Positions 9,953-19,825 of a stretch of DNA of 64,000 bases are shown here, in pieces. The position numbers were made by a program, and so were the translations under genes. The notes beneath the pieces were generated by a model. It made no database searches. It was not told the DNA's origin and worked only from the letters and a program-made list of their open reading frames with translations. The stretch comes from an uncultured Naasia sp. (lineage in GTDB: Bacteria > Actinomycetota > Actinomycetes > Actinomycetales > Microbacteriaceae). Numbering within the stretch: position 1 is the first letter of the stretch; every line of letters starts with the position of its first letter. The stretch lies in NCBI GenBank assembly GCA_913778905.1, contig CAJYYA010000010.1, positions 372,001-436,000 of the forward strand, in the 5' to 3' direction.

Positions 9953-11707
9953 TCAGAACTCCGTCGGGATGTCGGGAGAGCTGGACCCCGACGGGACCAC
10001 CCGGTTGGCCTTGAGCACCTGGGTCATCACGTCGCGGAAGATCGGCGCGGTGGCGCCGGACGTATTCATGTTAACCGGGTCGGCCAGGTTGACCGAGACG
10101 ACATACTGCGGGTCGTCCGCCGGAGCGAGACCCGCCATCGAGACGAGATAGCTCTTCGTGTAGCCGCCGTTGCCGTCGGGCTGCTGGGCCGTACCGGTCT
10201 TGATGCCCACCCGGTACCCGGGGATCTCGACCTGGCTCGCCAGCCACCCCTTGGTGGCGACGTTCTCCAGCATGTCGACCGTCGTGCGGGCGGCCTGCTC
10301 CGAGATGACCCGCGTCCCGTCGGTCGAAGGGACCTGCGTCATGGTGCCGTCGGGCAGACGGCAACCGGCGACGAGCGACACGGGCATGCGCACTCCCCCG
10401 TTGCCGATGGTCTGGTAGACGCTGGCCATCTGCACCGCGCTGGTCGTCATACCCTGACCGAACATCGTGGTCAGGTTGGTCTGAGCGTCCCAGTTCGGGA
10501 CACCGTCGGTCACCGATCCGAGGTCGCCGCCGTCCTCGGCCAGGAAGCCCGCGGCCGTGGGCTGCCCCAGTCCGAATCTGGTCATGTAGTCGTACCGCTC
10601 GGTGGCCGGCATCTTGAGGCCGAGCTGCGACATCCCCGTGTTGCTCGACTCCTTGAGCACGCCCGTCGCGGTCAGGTCCAGGGTCCCGTGGAACTCGCTG
10701 TCGTTGACATCGGCTCCGTCCTCCGTCTGCAACCGGTAGGGCGTCACCACCTGGGTCGTGGGCGACACGAGACCGGCGTCGAGGAGCGATGCCATCGTGA
10801 GGGTCTTCTCGGTCGATCCGGGCTCGAAGGGAGCGGTGAACGCACGCGATCCCCACGCGGGGTCGGCGCTCTGCGCCATGGCGTTGACGTTGTTCGGATC
10901 GACGCTGGGGTAATCGGCGACGGCGACGAGACGGCCCGTCTTCACCTCCTGCACGATGATGATGCCCCAGCGTGCGCCGTACTTCTGCGCGTATTTGGCG
11001 AGCGTCTGCTGGGTGTACCACTGCAGGTCGGAATCGATCGTGAGCACGACGTCGTCGCCCTGCTTGGCCTGCTTGGTGACGACCTCGCTGCCGGGGATGC
11101 GGACGCCGTCCTCGCTGCGCTCGTAGACCTCGGAACCGTCCTCACCGGCGAGGCAGGAGTCCTGGCTGATCTCGAGACCGGCCTGGGGCTCGTTCTCGGA
11201 GCCGACGAACCCGGTGAGGTTGCCGGCCACCGCACCGTTCGGATAGGTGCGGGACGGCTGGGCCTTGTAGGTCAGCCAAGGGATCTCGAGCGCGCGGATC
11301 GCCTCGAACGCGGGCACGTCCACCTTCTTGGCGATGTACAGGAAGTCGGAGTCCGCGTTGTCGGTGATCGAGGCGAGGATGTCCGTGGCCGGCACACCGA
11401 GAATCGGCGCGAGTTGCTCGGCCCCCTGCTGAGGCGTCACGCTCTGGTTCTTGACCGCCATCCGCGGCGACGCCTGGATGTCGTACCGCATGACGCTCGC
11501 GGCGAGCACCTTGCCGTCGGCCGCATAGATGTCACCCCGCATCCCGACGACGTCGCTCGAGATGCTGCGCTTGTCGAGCGCCTCCTCGTTGAGTGTCGAA
11601 GCCCGGACGACCTGGATGTCGACGAGTCGGATCACGAAGACCGACACGAGCGCCATGACGAGCAGGGCTCCGAGCAGCAGACGGCGACGGTGGGATCGTC
11701 GGGTCAT
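9953..11707 (-). CDS. ftsI: FtsI / PBP3, septal transpeptidase
   Basis: This class B penicillin-binding protein cross-links septal peptidoglycan in partnership with FtsW. The 584-residue protein has a short Arg-rich cytoplasmic tail and one membrane helix (about residues 10-28), then the dimerisation domain and the transpeptidase domain. The active-site serine is in STEK (Ser298), followed by SSN and KTGT. A strong AGGAGG lies 7 nt before the ATG. It follows ftsL and is separated from murE by about 70 bp. Confidence 0.94.
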   Translation of the reverse strand: MTRRSHRRRLLLGALLVMALVSVFVIRLVDIQVVRASTLNEEALDKRSISSDVVGMRGDIYAADGKVLAASVMRYDIQASPRMAVKNQSVTPQQGAEQLAPILGVPATDILASITDNADSDFLYIAKKVDVPAFEAIRALEIPWLTYKAQPSRTYPNGAVAGNLTGFVGSENEPQAGLEISQDSCLAGEDGSEVYERSEDGVRIPGSEVVTKQAKQGDDVVLTIDSDLQWYTQQTLAKYAQKYGARWGIIIVQEVKTGRLVAVADYPSVDPNNVNAMAQSADPAWGSRAFTAPFEPGSTEKTLTMASLLDAGLVSPTTQVVTPYRLQTEDGADVNDSEFHGTLDLTATGVLKESSNTGMSQLGLKMPATERYDYMTRFGLGQPTAAGFLAEDGGDLGSVTDGVPNWDAQTNLTTMFGQGMTTSAVQMASVYQTIGNGGVRMPVSLVAGCRLPDGTMTQVPSTDGTRVISEQAARTTVDMLENVATKGWLASQVEIPGYRVGIKTGTAQQPDGNGGYTKSYLVSMAGLAPADDPQYVVSVNLADPVNMNTSGATAPIFRDVMTQVLKANRVVPSGSSSPDIPTEF

Positions 11708-11771
11708 CCGGGTCCTCCTGGATCAGCTCTTACGGGCGGGTGCACGCGTGCCGGCACACGCCGTCGACGCG

Positions 11772-12452
11772 TCAGCGAGTCGTGGGTGCCGGGATGCGGC
11801 TGTCAGAAACTACCTGCGCCCCGGACGCCGACCCGGCCGCCGCACCGGAGACGGGCGATGTCTCGGCGGCGGGAGCGGCGGCAGCGGGCACGCCCGCCGC
11901 TGTCGAAGCCGCCGTCGCCGCAGCTGCGGCGTTGGCCGCGGCCTGCGCCTGGTCCGGAGGCAGCTGGGTCACGAGCGGAACGCCCGCGAGGAGTTCGTTG
12001 GCGACCTGCGAGCCGGCAGCACCCATGACACCCTCGCCCCCGGCCGCCGCGGTCGGAGCGCCGACGACGCTCCCGTCCGACATGCGCAGCCATACGGGGT
12101 TGGAGTTCTGCACCATGCCGAGCGCTTCGGCGTTCCCCGCGAGATTCTGCGGGGAGGAGAGGCGACCGAGGTCCTCGCTGAGGTCCTGCACGGTGCGCGA
12201 CTGCTCCTTCTGCGTGGTCTGCAGCGCGTCGATCTGGTAGGCCCCGTCCGACAGAGCGATGCTCAGCGCGAGCTGGGACAGCATGAGCACACCGAGGCTG
12301 GCGACGATGACGACGGCGTAGGCGGCCTTGGGACGCGCCCGACGCTGAGCGCGATCGGGTGCGATCTCCACGATCCTCGGTGCGGGCGCGACCGCCGGCG
12401 ACGGCGTTCCGGGGAGGCTCGAGGGCCGGGCGGTGGCGAGTGCTGAGCTCAT
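11772..12452 (-). CDS. ftsL: FtsL-like bitopic division protein with Ala-rich C-terminal tail
   Basis: The gene sits in the ftsL slot between rsmH and ftsI. The 226-residue product has a basic, Pro-rich cytoplasmic N-terminus (about 48 residues), one membrane helix (AYAVVIVASLGVLMLSQLAL) and a short predicted coiled coil (QIDALQTTQKEQSRTVQDL). The rest is a long Ala/Gly/Pro-rich low-complexity tail. FtsL forms the FtsQLB complex that activates FtsWI. Sequence conservation of FtsL is poor, so the call rests on topology, coiled coil and position. The start is the ATG at 12452, preceded by CAGGA; a longer upstream frame overlaps rsmH and is rejected. Confidence 0.8.
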   Translation of the reverse strand: MSSALATARPSSLPGTPSPAVAPAPRIVEIAPDRAQRRARPKAAYAVVIVASLGVLMLSQLALSIALSDGAYQIDALQTTQKEQSRTVQDLSEDLGRLSSPQNLAGNAEALGMVQNSNPVWLRMSDGSVVGAPTAAAGGEGVMGAAGSQVANELLAGVPLVTQLPPDQAQAAANAAAAATAASTAAGVPAAAAPAAETSPVSGAAAGSASGAQVVSDSRIPAPTTR

Positions 12453-12496
12453 CGGGTGTCCTGACGGGTGGTGGTGCGGCGGGTGGGGTGGCGTGA

Positions 12497-13447
12497 TTAG
12501 CGTTCGCGGATCCGCTCGGCTGCGCGCAGCCGGACGGGAGTGGCACGTGGGTTCTGTTCGATCTCGTCGTCGGACGCACGGCCGGCGCCCTTGACGAGCA
12601 GGCGGAGTTCCGGGCTGTGCTCGGGCAGTTCGACCGGGAGACCGCGCGGGGTCGTCGAGGTGGATCGACGCTGGAATTCGTGCTTGACCAGCCGGTCCTC
12701 CAAGGACTGGTACGACATCACGACGATGCGACCGCCCACGCGGAGGGAGTCGACGGCGTCGGGCAGTGCATCCTCGAGAGCGGACAGCTCGGAGTTCACC
12801 GCGATTCGAAGAGCCTGGAACACGCGCTTGGCGGGGTGGCCGGTGCGCTTGAGCGCGGCCGGCGTGGCATCGGAGATGATCCCCACGAGCTGCTGCGACC
12901 GTTCGATGGGCGCGACCTGCCGGGCCTCGACGATCTTGCGCGCGAAACGGGGGGCGAGACGCTCCTCCCCGTATTCGAAGAAGACCCGACGGAGTTCCGC
13001 CTCGTCCCACTCGGCCAGGATCTGGGCGGCGGTCAGCTCGGCCGTCGAATCCATGCGCATGTCGAGGGGCGCGTCGCGCGAGTAGGCGAAACCGCGCTCC
13101 TCACGGTCGAGCTGGAGTGATGAGACGCCGAGGTCGAGCAGGATGCCGTCGACCGCGCCCCCGGCGTGCTCGTCGACGATCCCGCCGATCTCGTCGTACA
13201 CGGAGTGCACGGGGACGAAGCGGGAGCCGAAGCGCTCGAGGCGCTGACCGGCGATGGCGAGAGCTTCGGGGTCCCGGTCGATCCCGATGACCGTGAGCCC
13301 CTCGAAGCGGGTGAGGAGCGCCTCCGTGTGCCCGCCCATGCCGAGGGTTCCGTCGACGGCGATCGCGCCCGGGCGCGACACGGCGGGCTCGAGGAGCTCG
13401 ATGCACCGGTCCAGCAGGACGGGTACGTGCAGTGAGGAGAAGTCCAT
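12497..13447 (-). CDS. rsmH: RsmH (MraW), 16S rRNA m4C1402 methyltransferase
   Basis: RsmH N4-methylates C1402 of 16S rRNA using S-adenosylmethionine. The 316-residue product has the HVPVLLDRCIELL start and the SAM motif VDGTLGMGGHTEALL. It also has LGVSSLQLDREERGFAY and the C-terminal YQSLEDRLVKHEF motif. It is the second gene of the dcw operon and lies 121 bp after mraZ. Confidence 0.96.
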   Translation of the reverse strand: MDFSSLHVPVLLDRCIELLEPAVSRPGAIAVDGTLGMGGHTEALLTRFEGLTVIGIDRDPEALAIAGQRLERFGSRFVPVHSVYDEIGGIVDEHAGGAVDGILLDLGVSSLQLDREERGFAYSRDAPLDMRMDSTAELTAAQILAEWDEAELRRVFFEYGEERLAPRFARKIVEARQVAPIERSQQLVGIISDATPAALKRTGHPAKRVFQALRIAVNSELSALEDALPDAVDSLRVGGRIVVMSYQSLEDRLVKHEFQRRSTSTTPRGLPVELPEHSPELRLLVKGAGRASDDEIEQNPRATPVRLRAAERIRER

Positions 13448-13568
13448 AAGTGGTCCCAGTCGCTTCCGTGTCCATCGGCCCGTATCGCCCGATCCCCATC
13501 CGTCTCGCCGCCTGGCTCCGGGGAAGTGAGTCAGGATGCGTTCCGGCTGGGAGTCGCACGATGCGGAA

Positions 13569-14009
13569 CTAGAAGAGGTCGGGGATCACCTCCCCCGCCG
13601 CGGTTGCGAAGTCGTCTTCAGTGGCGGACACGTAGGCGTCCCATGCCGCCTGGTCCCAGATCTCGGCGTGATTTCCGGCGCCGATGACCACCAGGTCGCG
13701 CTCGAGGCCGGCGTAGTTGCGAAGAGCGGCCGGAACGGTCACACGGCGCTGGCGGTCGGGGGTCTCGGCGTGCGCGGCCGACAGCAGCAGACGGACGAAG
13801 TCGCGGGTCTGCTTGTTGTTCCCGCTCGCACTGGCGCGCATGCGCTGGTGAACCGAGTCGAACTCGGCAGCGCTGTACACGTACAGGCAGCGGTCCTGAC
13901 CGCGGGTGATGACGATGCCCGATTCGAAGTCGTCGGAGAACTTGGCCGGAAGGATGATGCGGCCTTTCTCGTCGAGCTTCGGGGTGTAGGTGCCGAGCAG
14001 AGTCGCCAT
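13569..14009 (-). CDS. mraZ: MraZ, dcw operon transcriptional regulator
   Basis: MraZ is an AbrB-fold, ring-forming DNA-binding protein that usually autoregulates the dcw promoter. The 146-residue product has two SpoVT/AbrB-like halves: TYTPKLDEKGRIILPAKF at the start and the DRQRRVTVPAALRNY repeat in the second half. The ATG at 14009 has GAGGTG 6 nt upstream. Three 10-bp-spaced GTGGAG-type repeats 48-73 bp upstream are the likely MraZ binding site. Confidence 0.95.
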   Translation of the reverse strand: MATLLGTYTPKLDEKGRIILPAKFSDDFESGIVITRGQDRCLYVYSAAEFDSVHQRMRASASGNNKQTRDFVRLLLSAAHAETPDRQRRVTVPAALRNYAGLERDLVVIGAGNHAEIWDQAAWDAYVSATEDDFATAAGEVIPDLF

Positions 14010-14050
14010 GCGGCACCTCTTCCCCTCGACCTGGAGCCCCTCGCTCCTCC

Positions 14051-14085
14051 TACACCCTCCACTTTACTCCACTCCCCTCCCCAAA
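14051..14085 (-). promoter_or_regulatory. Putative MraZ box upstream of mraZ
   Basis: On the minus strand three hexamers recur with an exact 10-bp period: GGGGAG (14082-14077), GTGGAG (14072-14067) and GTGGAG (14062-14057). One-turn-spaced direct repeats of this kind upstream of mraZ are the known form of MraZ operators. No convincing -35/-10 pair was found around them; TGTACT near 14091 is a weak -10 candidate. Confidence 0.6.
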
Positions 14086-14240
14086 CCCAGTACATCTGCG
14101 AGATCACGGGCGGAAAACACAGATTCCCAGAATGGGTGGATGGGCCACTGATGCCCGGGAAATCGGGCTGCTCCGGTCTTCCTGGGCACGAGTGGAGGGA
14201 AAGGGAGGGATTTCCCGCTGAAGGGCCGTGCGAGCGCGCG

Positions 14241-14275
14241 AAAAAAGGGGCCGACCCGAAGGTCGGCCCCTTTCT
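14241..14275 (-). terminator. Intrinsic terminator of the DUF3040 gene
   Basis: GGGGCCGACC (14247-14256) pairs perfectly with GGTCGGCCCC (14261-14270) around a CGAA tetraloop. On the minus strand it is followed by six T residues (complement of 14246-14241), a textbook rho-independent terminator ending the DUF3040 transcript before the dcw promoter. The rest of 14010-14305 holds only the mraZ upstream region. Confidence 0.85.
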
Positions 14276-14305
14276 CGCCCCGGAGGGGTGGGAAATGGAG
14301 GTGGG

Positions 14306-14689
14306 TCAGCTGTCGCCGTTCTGGCGACGCTCCCATCGGTCGTTCATCTTGTCCATGAAGCCCGCCTGACGTCCGCGGGGTGCACGAGAGGCGGAGCCGC
14401 CTTTGCCACGTGATGCGGCCTTCGGTCGGCGCGGTGATCCCAGTCCGATGAGCACGCCGCCGAACATGACGAGGAAGCCCAGTACGCCGATCAGCGGCTG
14501 TTGCAGCACCACACCGAGGATCAGAACACCGACGCCCGCGAGGCCGAGGACGATGCCGCCGAGCAGCCAGGTATAGCTACGTCTCCCCTGGCCGACGCGG
14601 TTGACGGTCGCCACGAATTCGGCGTCGTTCTGGTAGAGACTGCGCTCCATCTCATCGAGAAGGCGCTGTTCTTGCTCGGAGAGCGGCAT
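14306..14689 (-). CDS. DUF3040 two-helix membrane protein
   Basis: The 127-residue protein starts MPLSEQEQRLLDEMERSLY, the signature of the DUF3040 family. It has two adjacent membrane helices in the middle (about residues 43-82) and a basic cytoplasmic tail rich in Arg/Lys/Gly. The function is unknown; the family is common next to dcw clusters in actinobacteria. The ATG at 14689 has an AGGAGG site upstream. It is divergent from the prenyl synthase gene. Confidence 0.85.
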   Translation of the reverse strand: MPLSEQEQRLLDEMERSLYQNDAEFVATVNRVGQGRRSYTWLLGGIVLGLAGVGVLILGVVLQQPLIGVLGFLVMFGGVLIGLGSPRRPKAASRGKGGSASRAPRGRQAGFMDKMNDRWERRQNGDS

Positions 14690-14797
14690 GTCCTCACTCC
14701 TCCTAGGAGCTGAAGCAGGTGGGAAGCGAGCGATGCTCCTCTTACCCGTGGCAGGAGCCACAGTGTACTCGCGAGCCGGCGGGCTAGGCTAGCTCCC

Positions 14798-15910
14798 GTG
14801 GTTCAGGGCTCGAGACTCATCGATCTTGTTCAGTCACGGCTCGACCGGATGGTCGATGACCGTGAGGAAATCCTCTCCGGTCTCGCGCCGGAGGTGGCCC
14901 CTTTCGCCTCCTATTCAAGGGCTTTTCTCAGAGGTGGCAAACGTTTCCGAGCCCTGTTCTGCTACTGGGGTTGGCGTTCCTCCCAGACCTTCGATCCCCT
15001 CCTCGCCGGAGCGTCCGTCGAACGCGAGCTCGCCGCGGTCATCGACGTCGCCAGCGGGCTCGAGATCTTCCATGCCGCCGCCCTCGTCCACGACGATCTG
15101 ATCGACAACTCGGACACGCGCCGCGGTCAGCCCGCCGTGCACCGACGCTTCGAGAGCCTCCACGACGACAGCGGTTACGTGGGCGATGCGGCTTCCTTCG
15201 GCCGCGGTGCCGCCATCCTGCTCGGAGACATGCTCCAGAGCTGGAGTGACGACCTCGTCGGCGAGGGCATCCGCTCGCTCGAGGATCCCCGCGCGGCTCT
15301 CGCGGCCCGCCGCGAGTTCGAGCGCATGCGTCTCGACGTGACAGCGGGTCAGTACCTCGATCTGGTGGAGGAACGCGCCTGGCCCACTCTCACCGATGCC
15401 GACGCGCTCGAGCGGGCTCGCCGAGTGGTGCTGTACAAGTCGGCGAAGTACTCCGTGGAAGCCCCGCTCGTGATCGGCGCGGCGATGGGGGGCGCGAGCG
15501 ACGAGCAGATCTCCGCCCTGCGCGGCTTCGGCGTGCCCCTCGGCATCGCTTTCCAACTGCGCGACGACCTTCTCGGAGTCTTCGGCGACCCGGATGTGAC
15601 GGGCAAGCCCAGCGGAGACGACCTCGTGGAGGGCAAGCGGACGATGCTCGTCCTGCTCGCGCGCGCGACGATCCCCGCCGGCGCGCGCCGCCTGATCGAC
15701 GACCTCCTCGGCGACCCCGACCTGACGCCCGACCAGATCGAACTGCTGCAGAACACCATCCGTCGAAGCGGTGCCGTCGAACGCGTCGAGCGCATGATCG
15801 GGGACAACGCAGCCCAGGCCCGCGCGGCTCTCAAGGGCGCCCCGCTGGAATCGGGCGCGGTGACCGAGTTGCTCCGGCTCGTCAGCACGGTCACCGACCG
15901 CGCTTCGTAG
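14798..15910 (+). CDS. Polyprenyl (geranylgeranyl-type) diphosphate synthase
   Basis: A trans-isoprenyl diphosphate synthase of 370 residues that condenses isopentenyl diphosphate onto allylic diphosphates. It has the first aspartate-rich motif in LVHDDLIDNSDTRRG, the second in LRDDLLGVFGD, and the GGKRFRALF substrate-binding motif. Product chain length cannot be deduced. The GTG at 14798 lies 7 nt after a TAGGCT -10 hexamer (14785-14790) and has no Shine-Dalgarno, so the mRNA is probably leaderless. In M. tuberculosis the equivalent place is held by idsA2, next to the Rv2175c/pknL pair. Confidence 0.9.
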   Translation: MVQGSRLIDLVQSRLDRMVDDREEILSGLAPEVAPFASYSRAFLRGGKRFRALFCYWGWRSSQTFDPLLAGASVERELAAVIDVASGLEIFHAAALVHDDLIDNSDTRRGQPAVHRRFESLHDDSGYVGDAASFGRGAAILLGDMLQSWSDDLVGEGIRSLEDPRAALAARREFERMRLDVTAGQYLDLVEERAWPTLTDADALERARRVVLYKSAKYSVEAPLVIGAAMGGASDEQISALRGFGVPLGIAFQLRDDLLGVFGDPDVTGKPSGDDLVEGKRTMLVLLARATIPAGARRLIDDLLGDPDLTPDQIELLQNTIRRSGAVERVERMIGDNAAQARAALKGAPLESGAVTELLRLVSTVTDRAS

Positions 15911-15954
15911 GAGCTGCGACCCGAACGGGCCACGCCCCGCCGTCGACGGACGCG

Positions 15955-16293
15955 TCAGGCGAGCGCCTGCGCCACCCGCCGCACCTCGGCTTTCCGGCCC
16001 GCCCGCAGCGCGGCCACCGGGGACGTGCCGAGGCTGTCCTCGTAGTCGAGAAGCCAGTCGACCGCTTCATCGTCGCTGAAGCCGTTGTCGCCGAGCAGGA
16101 CGATGGTGCCGCGGAGATCCCCGAGAGGGCCGTCCCCCTCGACGAACTCGGCGGGGACGCGCTGCACGCCGTCGATGCGAAGCGCGATCAGGTGCCTCTC
16201 CTCGACGAGGCGCCTGACCTTGCCGATGGGCAGATCGAAGCGGGTCGCGAGGTCGGGAAGGGTCAACCACTGTCGCGGGGTGTTCTCACTCAC
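15955..16293 (-). CDS. Rv2175c-like winged-helix DNA-binding protein
   Basis: A 112-residue protein starting VSENTPRQWLTLPDLATRF. The N-terminal half is a helix-turn-helix (LPDLATRFDLPIGKVRRLVEERHL), and the C-terminal half matches the Rv2175c C-terminal domain (GDNGFSDDEAVDWLL). In M. tuberculosis Rv2175c is a DNA-binding substrate of the kinase PknL, encoded next to it. Here a PASTA kinase lies one gene away, so the relation may be kept. The GTG at 16293 has a CATCCT hexamer 6 nt upstream and no clear Shine-Dalgarno. Confidence 0.82.
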   Translation of the reverse strand: MSENTPRQWLTLPDLATRFDLPIGKVRRLVEERHLIALRIDGVQRVPAEFVEGDGPLGDLRGTIVLLGDNGFSDDEAVDWLLDYEDSLGTSPVAALRAGRKAEVRRVAQALA

Positions 16294-16508
16294 TGGTCCA
16301 GGATGCCATCCGCCGCAGGCGATCATCGAAAGACGCCGGGGATCACACCGATCCGCCAGCGCGTTTGTTACATTCCTGTTAACTCCTGTCACACCAGCCA
16401 CGTTGGTTGACTCGTTAACTCTTGTGTGACAGCTTGGGCTATCCGAGCCTCCGCTCGGTGTCATCCCTGCCGCGCGCAGGCTCCGGAAACGGCGAACAGG
16501 AGTGTGGC
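16294..16508. promoter_or_regulatory. Divergent regulatory region with nested direct and inverted repeats
   Basis: The region separates the Rv2175c-like gene from the LysM gene. TGTCACAC (16387-16394) and GTGTGACA (16424-16431) form a perfect 8-bp inverted repeat 29 bp apart. TGTTAC, TGTTAA and TGTCAC recur at 10-11 bp steps (about 16366-16392), and GTTAACTC occurs twice. The stepped repeats resemble sites of MtrA-type response regulators, which control wall-hydrolase genes in actinobacteria; that regulator is an inference. Confidence 0.45.
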
Positions 16509-17639
16509 GTGAGCGCACAGACCGCCCTCGACATCGACGACAGCACTTCTCCCCGTCGCGGACGGCGTTCGGCCGGACGGGTGAGGCCGTTCGCCCGCGG
16601 CATCTTCTCCGCCGTCCCCGTCATGCTCGTGGGTTCCCTGGCGCTCAGCCTCGGCGTCACTCCCGCGGAGGCGGCGAATCGGAAGCCGCAGCGCGAGCGG
16701 CCGGCTCCGACTCCTGAACCCGACACCGCCACGTCGACGGGTCTCGACTTCCAGGCCGCCACTCCCGCCCCGGCGGTCACCGGCTCCTACGAGCTGTCCG
16801 CCACCGGCGCTATCGCCACGGCGCAGTCCCTCGCTCCGTCGGAGTACCGCGTCGTCGAAGGCGACACCGTCAGCGACATCTCCGCGCGATACGGACTCTC
16901 GACGGCATCCGTCCTCGCCCTCAACGGCCTCAGCTGGAAATCCATGATCTTCCCCGGCCAGGTCCTGAGCCTCAAGGCGTCCGCATCGCCCAGCATGCCG
17001 TCCGAGATGCCGCTGACCCGGTACACCATCGAATCCGGCGACACCATCAGTGCGATCGCCGCACGACACGACATCGAGGTCGACACCATCCTGTCCGCGA
17101 ACGGCCTCGGCCGGGACAGCATCATCTTCCCCGGCCAGACGCTTGTGATCCCGCAGATCGGCGCCGCCTCGGTCGGCTCCGCCGTCCAGGTGATAGAGCC
17201 GGTAGCGGCGGTCACGGCTCCCGAATCGTCGATCGGTCTCGACAGCGAGATGTACACCAACGCGGCTCACATCGTGCGAATCGGTCGTGAGCTGGGGGTC
17301 AGCGATCGGGGCATCGTCATCGCGCTGGCCGCTGCCATGCAGGAGTCGACGCTGCGCAATCTGGAGTGGGGCCACCTCGACTCCCTCGGGCTCTTCCAGC
17401 AGCGCCCGTCCATGGGTTGGGGGTCGACGGAGGAGCTCACCGACCCCGAATACTCCATCCGAGCGTTCTATCTGGGAGTCCACGGCGGCGAGTACACCAA
17501 TCGCGGGCTCCTCGACATCGATGGCTGGGAGTCCATGTCGGTCACCGAGGCCGCGCAGGCCGTCCAGATCTCGGCCTATCCCGACGAGTACGCCAAGTGG
17601 GAGTCGGACGCCTGGGCCTGGCTCGGCATCCTCGGCTGA
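16509..17639 (+). CDS. Secreted LysM cell-wall protein with a lytic-transglycosylase-like C-terminus
   Basis: The 376-residue product has a basic N-terminus and a hydrophobic signal segment (about residues 30-58, ending SLGVTPAEAA). A Pro-rich linker is followed by two LysM domains, YRVVEGDTVSDISARYGL and YTIESGDTISAIAARHDI, each ending in an IFPGQ motif. The ~125-residue C-terminal domain contains AAAMQESTLRNLEWG and GLFQQRP, reminiscent of lysozyme-fold enzymes in which the Glu of QES would be catalytic. A role as a peptidoglycan-binding remodelling enzyme is inferred. The start is the GTG after AGGAG; a frame extension upstream is spurious. Confidence 0.85.
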   Translation: MSAQTALDIDDSTSPRRGRRSAGRVRPFARGIFSAVPVMLVGSLALSLGVTPAEAANRKPQRERPAPTPEPDTATSTGLDFQAATPAPAVTGSYELSATGAIATAQSLAPSEYRVVEGDTVSDISARYGLSTASVLALNGLSWKSMIFPGQVLSLKASASPSMPSEMPLTRYTIESGDTISAIAARHDIEVDTILSANGLGRDSIIFPGQTLVIPQIGAASVGSAVQVIEPVAAVTAPESSIGLDSEMYTNAAHIVRIGRELGVSDRGIVIALAAAMQESTLRNLEWGHLDSLGLFQQRPSMGWGSTEELTDPEYSIRAFYLGVHGGEYTNRGLLDIDGWESMSVTEAAQAVQISAYPDEYAKWESDAWAWLGILG

Positions 17640-17745
17640 CGCCGGCCACGGCGGCGCGACGATCTCCCGCCGCCCGCGGCGTCAATTCCCGGCGCGCCGA
17701 GGCCGGCCGTCCCACCGCGCCATCTGACCTTCGTACACTCGATCC

Positions 17746-19677
<1,932 letters not shown>

Positions 19678-19684
19678 CCGCCCG

Positions 19685-19765
19685 CCCGCCCGCCCGCTGA
19701 GCGGAGCGGAGTGCAGGGCTCACGGTGCGCCCGCCCATTGAGCGAAGCGAAATGCAGGGCCCGCA
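19685..19765. repeat. Degenerate copies of the TTGAGCGAAGCGAAA repeat
   Basis: Between the convergent kinase and DAHP synthase genes, two imperfect copies occur (CGCTGAGCGGAGCGGAGTG and ATTGAGCGAAGCGAAATG, each followed by CAGGGC). They resemble the arms of the 67-bp tandem repeat at 59281-59481. Confidence 0.6.
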
Positions 19766-19776
19766 GTCGTCCAGCC

Positions 19777-19813
19777 GAGAAGGGCCCCGGCGAAACCCGC
19801 CGGGGCCCTTCTC
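19777..19813. terminator. Bidirectional hairpin terminator between convergent genes
   Basis: A perfect 16-bp stem, GAGAAGGGCCCCGGCG (19777-19792) with its complement (19798-19813), closes a 5-nt AAACC loop. It lies between the 3' ends of the PASTA kinase gene and the DAHP synthase gene. T-tracts are short on both sides, so termination is inferred from stem strength and position. Confidence 0.75.
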
Positions 19814-19825
19814 CTCATTCGGCGT

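Noticed and set aside
9698-12028. 776-codon plus-strand frame across ftsI and ftsL
   Set aside because: A shadow of two convincing minus-strand genes with intact catalytic or membrane features.
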